Assembly (NCBI RefSeq): GCF_025913575.1
Contig: NZ_CP109785.1
Location: 1,922,001-1,986,000, forward strand
Direction of reading: 5' to 3'
Length of the DNA: 64,000 bases
DNA from: Halocatena marina
GTDB taxonomy: Archaea > Halobacteriota > Halobacteria > Halobacteriales > Haloarculaceae
In this document: positions 19,308 through 27,609 of the stretch, one piece after another
Layout of the letters: each line of letters opens with the position of its first letter
Numbering within the stretch: the stretch's first letter is position 1
The notes under the pieces: model-generated
Databases searched by the model: none
What the model saw: only the letters and a program-made list of their open reading frames with translations
What the model was told of the DNA's origin: nothing
Position numbers and translations under genes: made by a program

Positions 19308-20288
19308 TCAGTCAATCTGCACGCTCGATCCTGAAACTGCACTTTCTTGTATCGCATCGAGAATCACTGCGTTCTGTGCTGCTTGGGCTGCATTCGTTCG
19401 TGGTGAGAGATGGTCCTCGATGCATTCGGCGAAGTGTTCGATTTCGAGCTGATACGGATCGACCGGCGGGAACGTTTCAGTTGTTCGTCGATTCCCGATC
19501 TCGTATTGGATCGATGTGTTTACATCTGGAGAAGAGAACGCCGGCTCGGCGGTTAGCCACCCTTCAGTGCCGATTACGTGATAGTACTGTGATTCGGCAG
19601 TATCGAACGACGCAGAGACGGTTGCAGTTGCGTTCTGATCGTATTTAAAGAGTGCTGTCATTTGTGTATCGACGCCGCTATCGTGCATATCGAAGGAATA
19701 CGCGTGGACACGATCCGGTATTCCGAGAAACATTCGGACAGCATCGACAGTATAAACCCCGACATCGAGTGAGCTTCCACCACCGAGCGCCGGATCGAAC
19801 CGAATCCCGGTTGGCAATCCCCGCAGTTCTGAATGGAACGTTGCTGTCGCAGATCGGATCTCGCCGAGTTCCTCACTGACGAGTTCTATGACACGTTCTG
19901 TGCGCGGTACATACCGGTACATGAGTCCTTCCATGAGCGTAACCCCGCGATCTTCACAGTAGGCATCGACCGCACGCGTTTCGTCTGCAGTCACGCCGAG
20001 TGGTTTTTCACATAGAATATGGTGGCCGTGATCGGCCGATTTGCGTATCCACTCGGCGTGTTTGCTGTTCGGGAGTGGGATGTACACTGCATCGATCTCC
20101 GCGTGTTCGAGGAGGTCGTCGTATGTCTCGTACACGTGAGGGATGTCGTGGGTCGTGGCCACTGCTTGTGCTTTTTCCTCCGTACGAGAAGCGATCGCGC
20201 GAATCGTGTGATCAGTTTTTTCGATGGCTGGTATGAACCGTTGTTGTGCGATCGTTGCCGTACCAATCACACCGAAGTGGATCGCCAT
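19308..20288 (-). CDS. Gfo/Idh/MocA-family sugar dehydrogenase
   Basis: A 326-residue NAD(P)-dependent oxidoreductase. The Rossmann start is HFGVIGTATIAQQ, and the catalytic lysine motif CEKPLGVT is near residue 95, with a conserved Asp/Tyr segment SLDVGVYTVDAVRM near 180. The overall pattern resembles haloarchaeal D-xylose 1-dehydrogenase and bacterial glucose-fructose oxidoreductase, so an aldose or cyclitol is the likely substrate. A second member of the superfamily lies at 26078. Convergent with the MFS gene, 8 bases apart. Confidence 0.85.
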   Translation of the reverse strand: MAIHFGVIGTATIAQQRFIPAIEKTDHTIRAIASRTEEKAQAVATTHDIPHVYETYDDLLEHAEIDAVYIPLPNSKHAEWIRKSADHGHHILCEKPLGVTADETRAVDAYCEDRGVTLMEGLMYRYVPRTERVIELVSEELGEIRSATATFHSELRGLPTGIRFDPALGGGSSLDVGVYTVDAVRMFLGIPDRVHAYSFDMHDSGVDTQMTALFKYDQNATATVSASFDTAESQYYHVIGTEGWLTAEPAFSSPDVNTSIQYEIGNRRTTETFPPVDPYQLEIEHFAECIEDHLSPRTNAAQAAQNAVILDAIQESAVSGSSVQID

Positions 20289-20555
20289 AAGTGAAAATAG
20301 GTAAGAACGGATGAAGATCTTTTGCCAATTTCGATTGAATGTTCACAAATGTGTGGTATCTAGTAGAGTAAGTGACCGATCCGATTCTGACTCACGAAGT
20401 ACGGGGCACAATCTCGGATCTGGGTGTCAAACACATAGAGTATTGTTCAGCTCTAGTTCATGGTTTGTTGTGACAAAATGTCCGTATACCGTCGGGCGTG
20501 AGCGACGGTTGGGGCCGTCGCTGCGACTGTGTCAATCGCCCAAGGATCTCCTCAG

Positions 20556-20996
20556 TCATCCATCAGAATCCGTGTCACCATCCGATCCATCAGAATCCGT
20601 GTCACCATCCGATCCATCAGAATCCGTGTCACCATCCGATCCATCAGAATCCGTGTCACCATCCGATCCATCAGAATCCGTGTCACCGTCGCTCACTGCT
20701 CTTTTCGAGTCAGTGTCTACTGTCTGTTCGTTCTCCGTTTGTATTCGGGCACGCTCAGCCTCATCAGTCGTGAGGTAGAGATAGAGCGGAGGGAACACGT
20801 ACGCGGCAATCGCCAGAAGCACGAACCCCTGATGGAAGTAAGCCAACAAGCCAAACGCGGTTAAAGCTGCAGTGGCCGCCGCATGTACACCGGTTCGCGT
20901 GCGAGTGTAGAACCAGTAGTAGTCCCACACACCACGAAGCCACCCGTCGGAAGCAGAGACTGACACGGGCATACGTAAAACTAGCCCGCTCATCAC
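20556..20996 (-). CDS. Small membrane protein with acidic SDGDTDSDG tail repeats
   Basis: A 146-residue protein. Residues about 38-76 form one or two membrane helices (AAATAALTAFGLLAYF and LLAIAAYVFPPLYLYL), preceded by an aromatic/Arg-rich stretch WDYYWFYTRTRT. From about residue 100 the chain is almost only Asp, Ser, Gly and Thr in near-perfect nine-residue repeats. The function is unknown. The repeat tract is a cytosolic or external acidic tail and should vary in length between strains. Confidence 0.7.
   Translation of the reverse strand: MMSGLVLRMPVSVSASDGWLRGVWDYYWFYTRTRTGVHAAATAALTAFGLLAYFHQGFVLLAIAAYVFPPLYLYLTTDEAERARIQTENEQTVDTDSKRAVSDGDTDSDGSDGDTDSDGSDGDTDSDGSDGDTDSDGSDGDTDSDG
20561..20687 (-). 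repeat. 27-bp in-frame tandem repeat, about 4.7 copies
   Basis: Five starts of the same unit at 20561, 20588, 20615, 20642 and 20669, spaced exactly 27 bases, near-identical at the DNA level. Each encodes SDGDTDSDG. Being a multiple of three, copy-number change keeps the frame. Confidence 0.95.
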
Positions 20997-21127
20997 AATC
21001 AGCGTTTCTACGAAAGGTGTCTAATTTCGTATTGACCGAGACACGATAAGCTACTGGAGTCTATCAATATCAAATGGCTACATTTGTCAAAACCTCCACT
21101 TATATCAGAGTGGCCGAATATACATCC

Positions 21128-21889
21128 ATGTCTCTCGTGAACCAAACCCTCAAAAAGCTCGAATACGGCGGTGTAGTTGCTGGTGCATGGCTCCTGTCGG
21201 GGAGTGTACGGGCTGCAGAAGTACTCTCACGGACAGCAATCGATTGGATTGGAATTGATACCGAACACGCTCCTCATTCGCCCGAACGTGTTGAAGCACT
21301 AATTCGAGCAGTTGAACCAAACGCTACGCCGCTCGTGCGGCTTGCATCCGTTGAAACAGCCGTTTCAGACGGAGCAAAACACGCGCTCGACGCTGGTGCG
21401 CACGGAATTATCGTACCAGGCGTCGAAACCCCTGCGGACGCCGAAAACGTTGTCCGAGCAGCACAGTTTCCGCCAGCAGGCGAGCGTGGCGTCGCAGGCA
21501 CTACCCGAGCAAATGCATACGGGAGTAATTTCGATGAATACGTCGATACTGCGAACGATGAGGTGCTCATTACCCTCCAAATCGAGACGCCGCCGGCAGT
21601 CACTGCTATCGATGAGATTCTCTCGGTCGATGGGGTCGATGTGGCGTTCGTTGGAGAAAACGACCTCTCGTCTGCACTTGGGTATCCCGGCAAAACGGAG
21701 CATCCAACGGTACAGAATGCTGTCAAACGAGTGCGAGAGGCAGCGCTGGATAACGATATTCATCCGGGGATTGCTGGCCGAACACCAGGAATCAAAACCG
21801 AGCGAGCAAATCGTGGATTTCAATTCTTTCTTCTCGGTGCCGATTTGAGCTTCATGCGCACCGGCATCGAAGCCTTCGTGACAGAGTAG
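21128..21889 (+). CDS. HpcH/HpaI-family aldolase
   Basis: A 253-residue class II pyruvate aldolase-like protein (2,4-dihydroxyhept-2-enedioate aldolase, KDG/2-keto-3-deoxyrhamnonate aldolase type). Metal and catalytic segments seen are WIGIDTEHAPHSPE near residue 40, TRANAYG near 130, LQIETPPAV near 150 and DVAFVGENDLSSALGYPG near 175. The ATG at 21128 aligns with the family; a frame extension to 21074 does not. Likely cleaves a 2-keto-3-deoxy acid to pyruvate and an aldehyde. With the nearby sugar-type dehydrogenases this suggests oxidative sugar breakdown, but the genes are not in one operon. Confidence 0.85.
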   Translation: MSLVNQTLKKLEYGGVVAGAWLLSGSVRAAEVLSRTAIDWIGIDTEHAPHSPERVEALIRAVEPNATPLVRLASVETAVSDGAKHALDAGAHGIIVPGVETPADAENVVRAAQFPPAGERGVAGTTRANAYGSNFDEYVDTANDEVLITLQIETPPAVTAIDEILSVDGVDVAFVGENDLSSALGYPGKTEHPTVQNAVKRVREAALDNDIHPGIAGRTPGIKTERANRGFQFFLLGADLSFMRTGIEAFVTE

Positions 21890-21990
21890 ACACAAACAAA
21901 AAGCAGATCAGCTCTGTATCACCGGAAACTGTCGGTACGAACGCGAAAGATAAACAACGGGTTTAGGAACATCCTCGAATAGGTTAGTTT

Positions 21991-22761
21991 GTGACACAGA
22001 TTGACGTCAGCCACGAAGAAAATGTAGCGACCGTTACGATATCGAACCCTGAGCGAAAGAACGCACTTTCTGGCCCAGCGTGCGAGACGATGGCTGAATC
22101 CCTCCGCACGCTTGCACACGATTCGTCAGTTCGCTGTGTAGTCGTCACTGGCGAAGGTGACGCATTCTGTTCAGGGATCGATCTCGCTGGTGAGATCGGT
22201 GCGGGTGGTCCAGCGGCAGAGCTCGAAGGCGGGTTGAACGCTATCGCCACCAGCCTCTTACGGATGGAAAAACCCGTTGTTGCATCGGTTTCGGGACCAG
22301 CAGTCGGGGCGGGAGCGTCTATTGCTACGGCCTGTGATTTCGTCTATGCCGCCAACTCCGCTGAGTTTGGGTGGGGTTTTACCGACATCGGTCTCGCTCC
22401 CGACACTGGCGCAACCTACGTTCTCCCACGACTCGTCGGGATGCGGACAGCGATGGAGTTGCTCACGACTGGACGGCGAGTCAGTGCCGCCGAAGCCGTC
22501 GATCTCGGTATTGCGACAGAGGCAATCCCAGACGCTGAGCTGGACGATGTTGTCACCGAGCGTGTCGAGATGCTGTGCTCGCGGCCCACACGAGCGGTCG
22601 GCGAAGCAAAGCGCCTTCTCTTACGGAACGCTCACCGCTCGGTAGAAGAAGCCCTCGCTGCTGAGGCACGCGCACAAGAGCGAATTGTCCAAACAGAGGA
22701 CTTCTCTGAGGGCATTTGTGCGTTCGTCGAAAACCGAGAGCCCGAATTCACCGGTCGATAA
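21991..22761 (+). CDS. Enoyl-CoA hydratase/isomerase family (crotonase)
   Basis: A second crotonase, 256 residues. Oxyanion-hole segments are GDAFCSGIDLAGE near residue 53 and SVSGPAVGAGASIA near 95. The position of the second catalytic glutamate falls in the GWGFTDIGLAPDTGAT stretch, where Asp replaces Glu, resembling PaaG-like isomerases. It starts at a GTG. It stands alone between the aldolase and an amphi-Trp gene, so no pathway is evident. Confidence 0.85.
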   Translation: MTQIDVSHEENVATVTISNPERKNALSGPACETMAESLRTLAHDSSVRCVVVTGEGDAFCSGIDLAGEIGAGGPAAELEGGLNAIATSLLRMEKPVVASVSGPAVGAGASIATACDFVYAANSAEFGWGFTDIGLAPDTGATYVLPRLVGMRTAMELLTTGRRVSAAEAVDLGIATEAIPDAELDDVVTERVEMLCSRPTRAVGEAKRLLLRNAHRSVEEALAAEARAQERIVQTEDFSEGICAFVENREPEFTGR

Positions 22762-22945
22762 TCGTCGGATACGAGTACAACGATACAAAAATAATTAGAG
22801 AGACAAAGTAATCCAGAACGTGATAGAAGTGACACCTGACATAGCTGTCGGGCATGGATTCTCGATCTCATCGATTAGCTGATGGCCAATCACGCTTGTA
22901 ACGCTCCTGTTCCTCTCACGGTCCACCACAGTGGGATCGGACCGT

Positions 22946-23224
22946 CTACTCGATCGTCAGATCGCTGCTCTCTCCGCTCTCTTCGTTCTCCTTCCATTCA
23001 AGTTCGAATTCGATACTCAGTTCGGTGTTCGGATCGGTTCCTTCGCGCTCGGCCTTTACTTCGAACGTCGGTTGGGGAGGCACCTCCAAGCTAACCGAGT
23101 CGCTGGCTGCACGCAGGGTGATTGTTTCGCCTGCTTCTAGTTTTTTGGCGACTGTTCGGAGGTATTCAGCGATATCTTCACGCGATTGCCGGCGTTCACT
23201 CTCGAACAGAACTTCTTCTGGCAT
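22946..23224 (-). CDS. Amphi-Trp domain protein
   Basis: A 92-residue acidic protein. The start MPEEVLFESERRQSREDIA, followed by an amphipathic helix and strands ending in ELEWKENEES with the signature tryptophan, matches the small amphi-Trp domain family common in haloarchaea. Function unknown. The ATG at 23224 matches family members; an upstream extension to 23293 is unlikely. Transcribed away from moeA over an AT-rich spacer. Confidence 0.75.
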   Translation of the reverse strand: MPEEVLFESERRQSREDIAEYLRTVAKKLEAGETITLRAASDSVSLEVPPQPTFEVKAEREGTDPNTELSIEFELEWKENEESGESSDLTIE

Positions 23225-23688
23225 ACCTCTCTGCAGGTCATCCGTTCGTATAAGCTTGCTCACTACTGAGTATCGAGATCGTTCGTCGAACACATGAGTT
23301 GCCCTACGAGCGACCGACCTTACGTACGGTTTGTTCGGCTGCTACTGGTTCATATACGAGCACCAATCGAATCTACGAAACGAATAGTCGATTTTCCTTC
23401 ACCAATAAGATACAAACACATATATTCATAATTGTCCAATATATAGAGTCAGATAGTTGATAGCATCTCCGAACGTTACAATCAGTTATGTCTCATCTTT
23501 CGCGGTACACAGAGAACAAATAATACTCAATGTGTTAGGAATCTCTGGTGCAGTTACAAGAGTACGTCTGTAATCGATCGAGTACCGCATGAGTCGGATA
23601 CAGGGTCACTCGATAAATCACATCCGGCGCTGGATTCGAAGAACTATCCATCCGAAATGATTTATGCACAGATATGCGACCAGTAGAT
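23225..23688. other. AT-rich divergent intergenic region
   Basis: No convincing gene. It contains the promoters of the amphi-Trp gene (leftward) and of moeA (rightward), with several TATA-like runs between about 23395 and 23450. Confidence 0.6.
23661..23668 (+). promoter_or_regulatory. Putative TATA box for moeA
   Basis: The element tttatgca lies about 25 bases before the ATG at 23689, the spacing expected for a leaderless haloarchaeal transcript. It favours 23689 over the ATG at 23674 as start. Confidence 0.4.
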
Positions 23689-24903
23689 ATGGGAGAAGAG
23701 CACGATACCATGCTCTGGCGGACGGAAGCAGTCGGGCGCATGCTCGATGCCCGGCAGAGCGCACTCGCTCGCCAGTCAGTGGAGACGATTGCGCTCGGCG
23801 AGGGGATCGGTGGGCGTGTGCTCGCAGAGGAGATCGTTGCCGAGGAAAACGTTCCAGCGTTCGATCATGCGACAATGGATGGGTACGCGTTTGACACGGC
23901 TGATGAGTATCCGCTCGAACTCATCGACAGCGAAGTATTTCCGGAAGATGAGCCACCGACACTCGAATCGGGGGAGGCAGTCCGTATCGCTACCGGTGCG
24001 CCGCTGCCGGAACGAGCGACAGCCGTACTCAAAGAGGAAGTGGCGACGGTCAGAGATAGGCAACTCAACGGTCCCGATCTCGAATCGGGGACGTACACGT
24101 ATGGGCGCGCGAGCAACGTCACCGCTGGTGAAACGCTCTTCGAAGCAGGTGAACGCCTCTCGGCGAAAGATGCGATCCTGTTACAAGATCTTGGATACGA
24201 GACTGTCGATGTCCGAGAGGTCTTTTCAGTTGCCCTGCTTGCGACTGGATCGGAGATCCACGAGGGCAAAACCTCCGATCTCGATTCGTGGATGCTCGCC
24301 GAACTCCTCAGGTCGTGGGGACACAAGGCGACATACGAGGGAACAGTTCCAGACGAATACGAGCGAGTCGAGGATCGTATCGGCGACCTCGCTCAGGAGT
24401 ACGACGTGGTGCTGACGACCGGTGGGACCAGCGTCGGTAAGAAAGATCACGTCATTCAAGCGCTTGGAGCGTTGGGACAGATCGACTTTCATCGAGTACG
24501 TATTCGGCCGGGAAAACCCATTGCACTCGCTGAACTACCAGAGACAACAGTTGTTGCTGTTCCGGGAAAGCCAGTTGGTGCGCATACGATAGTGACTCTC
24601 ATTGCACGCCCGCTCTTCCTCGGCGGAAATACGGCCCTTCCGACAATAAACGCATCAGTGACTCAGCGTGTCGATATCGGTCCGGACGGCTTCGAGTACG
24701 CTGTTCCCGTGCAGTTCGAAGACGGAGCTGCTATCCCGTTTGGCCACGTCTCCTCGTCGCTTCGTGTGTACGAAGAGACGTTTGATCCAAGCGTGCTTTC
24801 GTCATCGACGCGAGCGACGCGTGCAGACGGATTCTTTATTACTGACCACGCCGTAAAACAAGATGAAACAGTCGAAGTCGTACCGTATGAGGTGCTCGAA
24901 TGA
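23689..24903 (+). CDS. moeA: Molybdopterin molybdenumtransferase MoeA
   Basis: A 404-residue MoeA, which inserts molybdate into adenylated molybdopterin. Visible motifs are DHATMDGYAF near residue 63, RIATGAPLPERAT near 100, ATGSEIHEG near 185, TTGGTSVGKKD near 245 and the substrate-loop VRIRPGKP and VPGKPVGAHT near 270-300, followed by the C-terminal domain IV. Overlaps the next gene as ATGA, so Mo-cofactor insertion and nucleotide addition are coupled. The ATG at 23689 is preferred because of the TATA spacing. Confidence 0.9.
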   Translation: MGEEHDTMLWRTEAVGRMLDARQSALARQSVETIALGEGIGGRVLAEEIVAEENVPAFDHATMDGYAFDTADEYPLELIDSEVFPEDEPPTLESGEAVRIATGAPLPERATAVLKEEVATVRDRQLNGPDLESGTYTYGRASNVTAGETLFEAGERLSAKDAILLQDLGYETVDVREVFSVALLATGSEIHEGKTSDLDSWMLAELLRSWGHKATYEGTVPDEYERVEDRIGDLAQEYDVVLTTGGTSVGKKDHVIQALGALGQIDFHRVRIRPGKPIALAELPETTVVAVPGKPVGAHTIVTLIARPLFLGGNTALPTINASVTQRVDIGPDGFEYAVPVQFEDGAAIPFGHVSSSLRVYEETFDPSVLSSSTRATRADGFFITDHAVKQDETVEVVPYEVLE

Positions 24904-25544
24904 GCAATCAGGACCAAATCCCAGTTCTCGACCCGCATGATTTCGATACGGTCGAACGCACTGGAAAGACGGTCGGATGTGTCGTTCTCGCTGCCGGGAT
25001 GGGAACGCGTTACGCAGATGGAAACAAGCTCTTGAACAACATCGACGGTGAGCCAATTGTCCGTCGGGCGGTTCGAACGTTTCTCGCGTCTCTCGACGAT
25101 GTCGTTGTCGTAATCGGCCACGACACCGCTGCCGTTCGAAAAGCGCTCGACGGTCTCGATGTATCACTTGTCGTGAACAGAGACTACGATCAGGGACAGA
25201 GCACGTCGCTCCACTGCGGCGTTGTCGTCGGGCGTAATCGTGGGTGGGACGCGATCGTATTCGGACTGGGCGACATGCCGTTCGTTCGGTCCGAAACCAT
25301 CGATTTGTTGGTACGAACCGACGTCGCTACCGATTACACTATCCTCGCGGCCGCCTACGATCGTAAGCGAGGAAACCCAACGCTGTTTGATGCCATCCAT
25401 TACGACGCTCTCACCGAAATTGAAGGCGATCGCGGTGGACGACAACTCATCGTCCAATCAGACGAGACAGCTCTTGTCGAGACGTCCGATCCTGGGGTTA
25501 CCCGTGACATCGACACCATTGCGGACTACAATTACTATCGCTGA
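24900..25544 (+). CDS. MocA/MobA-like molybdenum cofactor nucleotidyltransferase
   Basis: A 214-residue NTP_transf_3 protein. The nucleotide-binding LAAGMGTRYADGNKLL near residue 25, GQSTSLHCG near 100 and the metal Asp in GLGDMPFV near 120 match the MocA/MobA group that attaches CMP or GMP to molybdopterin. MocA serves the xanthine dehydrogenase family, MobA the DMSO reductase family (including formate dehydrogenases). The GxGxR/K pattern with Asn-Lys leaves the nucleotide undecided. Translationally coupled to moeA. Confidence 0.82.
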   Translation: MSNQDQIPVLDPHDFDTVERTGKTVGCVVLAAGMGTRYADGNKLLNNIDGEPIVRRAVRTFLASLDDVVVVIGHDTAAVRKALDGLDVSLVVNRDYDQGQSTSLHCGVVVGRNRGWDAIVFGLGDMPFVRSETIDLLVRTDVATDYTILAAAYDRKRGNPTLFDAIHYDALTEIEGDRGGRQLIVQSDETALVETSDPGVTRDIDTIADYNYYR

Positions 25545-26077
25545 CACCATCGTGCGGACGCAGCAGGAGTTCACAATGGATATAGAGACAATATCACGTT
25601 TTCGAGTACATCACGAAATAGATAGAATGAATTGTAGTAGAAGCTTATAAACAAAAGTAATAAGATAGATGGTGCCGCTCTTCACCGATACGTGATGGCA
25701 GCGACTTCACGTAGATCGATACCATAACGAGAGGTATACGATCAGCAACCAACGCTCATATCGATACGGTGAACATCATACAATACAGTACTCAATCTGA
25801 TAACAAGCCGTACCATCGGTTGTGCCTACTTTAGCGATTACGTATCTAAAGCACCACCAATAAAACGTCAAATCATAGCATAAAATACACCTAATTGTGT
25901 CTGTCTCAAATTATAATTCGTGAAATTCTATCGAAAATACTGATATCGATATCGACATTGGTCGTGATAGTCGACGATACGGACCATCAACAGGAATGAG
26001 ATCGTGTCAGGTTGTGACACGCCAATCATGCAATCATAATGCATACATACGAGCAGTGCTTTCCGGTGATATCGGAT
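25545..26077. other. AT-rich intergenic region
   Basis: About 530 bases without a gene in any frame. It contains multiple TATA-like runs and, close to the next gene, the inverted repeat described separately. Confidence 0.6.
26004..26020. promoter_or_regulatory. Inverted repeat, candidate operator
   Basis: GTGTCA at 26004-26009 and TGACAC at 26015-26020 form a perfect six-base palindromic pair around a five-base centre, about 58 bases before the Gfo/Idh start. Size and location suit a dimeric regulator, but no regulator gene is adjacent. Confidence 0.35.
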
Positions 26078-27205
26078 ATGGGAGGTATGATAAAACAAGC
26101 ACGGGTTGGCATCGTCGGTCTCGGATCGATGGGGCAGCGGCATGCTGACCTGATCAGAAACACTGGGCACGGAGTCGTAATTGCGGGTGCCGACATAGCC
26201 CAGACCGCCCGCGAAGAGTTCGAGCAACGGTATGGTATCACAGCGTATTCCTCTCATGACGAACTGTACGAGAAGGAATCTCTCGATGCCGTCATCGTTA
26301 CGACCCCGAACAAGTCCCACGAGACAGCGGTGGTTGCTGCCTTCGAGCAAAATATCAATGTCTTGGTCGAAAAACCACTCGCACACACGCTTGACAGCGC
26401 ACGACAGATCGCGAAGGCAGCAGAGGCATCCGATGCATTCGGAACCGTGGGATTTCATAGTCGGTTCATGCCAAGTGCCACAGCCCTGCGAGCGTACGTC
26501 GAACGTGGTGACTTAGGTAATATAACTCACACTGAGACGAATTACGTCCGTCGGCGTGGGGTTCCTGGTCGTGGTACGTGGTTTACATCGAAAGAGATGG
26601 CCGGCGGCGGTGCGCTCATTGATATCGGCGTTCACGTAATCGACCTAACACTGTATCTTCTCGGCTATCCAGACATAACGCACGTCTCAGGGACAACTCG
26701 TCAGGAGTTTGGTAATCGTGAAGAGTACAACTACCTCCACATGTGGGGTGAGGATACGAGCGACGGTTCAGACTTTGATGTCGAAGATTCAGTCACGGCT
26801 ACGTTGCAGACCGCACAGAATCAGACCATCTCGCTCGATATTGCGTGGGCAAATAACGGAAGGTACAAACGAGATATTTCTCTCCGAGGGACTGATGCGG
26901 GTGCCACATTCGATACGAAAAATGGAGATCTGACACTCCACGAATCCAGACACGTTGGTGTCGATCATCACGTTGACCTCGAAATCACTACAGACAGCCC
27001 AGACAGTAAACAAGAGCAGACCGATCGATTCTTGTCAGCTGTTCAAACGGGCGAGCCCTTAGAAATCAATACAATCGACGAGGCGCTCACCGTCCAGCGC
27101 GTCGTTGAAGCTATCTATCAGTCGAGTGAACACAACGGCCACCCAATTTGCCTCAAAGAAGGCACGGAGATAAACGCCATCGAAGAACCCATCATGCTTG
27201 GATGA
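26078..27205 (+). CDS. Gfo/Idh/MocA-family oxidoreductase
   Basis: A roughly 375-residue NAD(P)-dependent oxidoreductase. The Rossmann motif RVGIVGLGSMGQRH, the catalytic EKPLAHT near residue 110 and the DIGVHVIDLTLYLLG segment near 195 identify the family. Members of this branch act on UDP-sugars, inositols or sugar acids. Possible starts are ATG 26039, 26078 and 26087; a GGAGGT lies directly against 26087, too close to serve it, so 26078 is used. It precedes the DUF1450-sulfatase pair, but a 143-base gap argues for a separate transcript. Confidence 0.83.
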   Translation: MGGMIKQARVGIVGLGSMGQRHADLIRNTGHGVVIAGADIAQTAREEFEQRYGITAYSSHDELYEKESLDAVIVTTPNKSHETAVVAAFEQNINVLVEKPLAHTLDSARQIAKAAEASDAFGTVGFHSRFMPSATALRAYVERGDLGNITHTETNYVRRRGVPGRGTWFTSKEMAGGGALIDIGVHVIDLTLYLLGYPDITHVSGTTRQEFGNREEYNYLHMWGEDTSDGSDFDVEDSVTATLQTAQNQTISLDIAWANNGRYKRDISLRGTDAGATFDTKNGDLTLHESRHVGVDHHVDLEITTDSPDSKQEQTDRFLSAVQTGEPLEINTIDEALTVQRVVEAIYQSSEHNGHPICLKEGTEINAIEEPIMLG

Positions 27206-27320
27206 TGTACCCGACAGCAAGAACCAACTGAACCACGCTCGTCGTTTTTGGCTGCTCATTTCGAGGCCACGAACGACTGGTTCGAATCAATCCAATATAG
27301 GATCACTCCAGCCCGAGGAA

Positions 27321-27326
27321 TTATGC
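27321..27326 (+). promoter_or_regulatory. Putative TATA box for the DUF1450-sulfatase operon
   Basis: The ttatgc element centred about 26 bases before the ATG at 27349 fits a leaderless start and supports that ATG over 27343. Confidence 0.35.
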
Positions 27327-27348
27327 ACTCTTTCGTGGTAGTATGTGT

Positions 27349-27609
27349 ATGACACGCTGTATCGAATACTGCCGAACCAATGTCGACGCTGCCACGCGAG
27401 AGTTGTTTGTGACACTCGACGCGACCGTCGTCGAAAAGCCGTGTCTCCGGCGCTGTGGCACCTGTTACTCGAAGCCGTTCGTGCTCCTCGATGGTGAGAG
27501 TCTCTGTGCCGAGAGTCACGCTGATCTCGAAGCGAAGGTCCAAATGCGAATGCGAACGGGAACAGGAACGGGAACCAAGCGTGAACGCCCAGAGGGGTCA
27601 GACGGATGA
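27349..27609 (+). CDS. DUF1450-like small Cys-containing protein
   Basis: An 86-residue protein. The pattern CIEYCRTNVD near the start, CLRRCGTCYSKPFVLLDGE in the middle, and a final helix matches the YuzB/DUF1450 family, small proteins with a conserved cysteine cluster whose function is unproven. The C-terminus ends in an odd MRMRTGTGTGTK stretch made of hexanucleotide repeats. It overlaps the sulfatase gene as ATGA, so the two are co-translated. A redox or metal role for the cysteines is inference. Confidence 0.65.
   Translation: MTRCIEYCRTNVDAATRELFVTLDATVVEKPCLRRCGTCYSKPFVLLDGESLCAESHADLEAKVQMRMRTGTGTGTKRERPEGSDG

Noticed and set aside
27276..27294. GGTTCGAATC, resembling a tRNA T-loop
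   Set aside because: The flanking bases do not form a T-stem, and no acceptor, D or anticodon arms were found around it.
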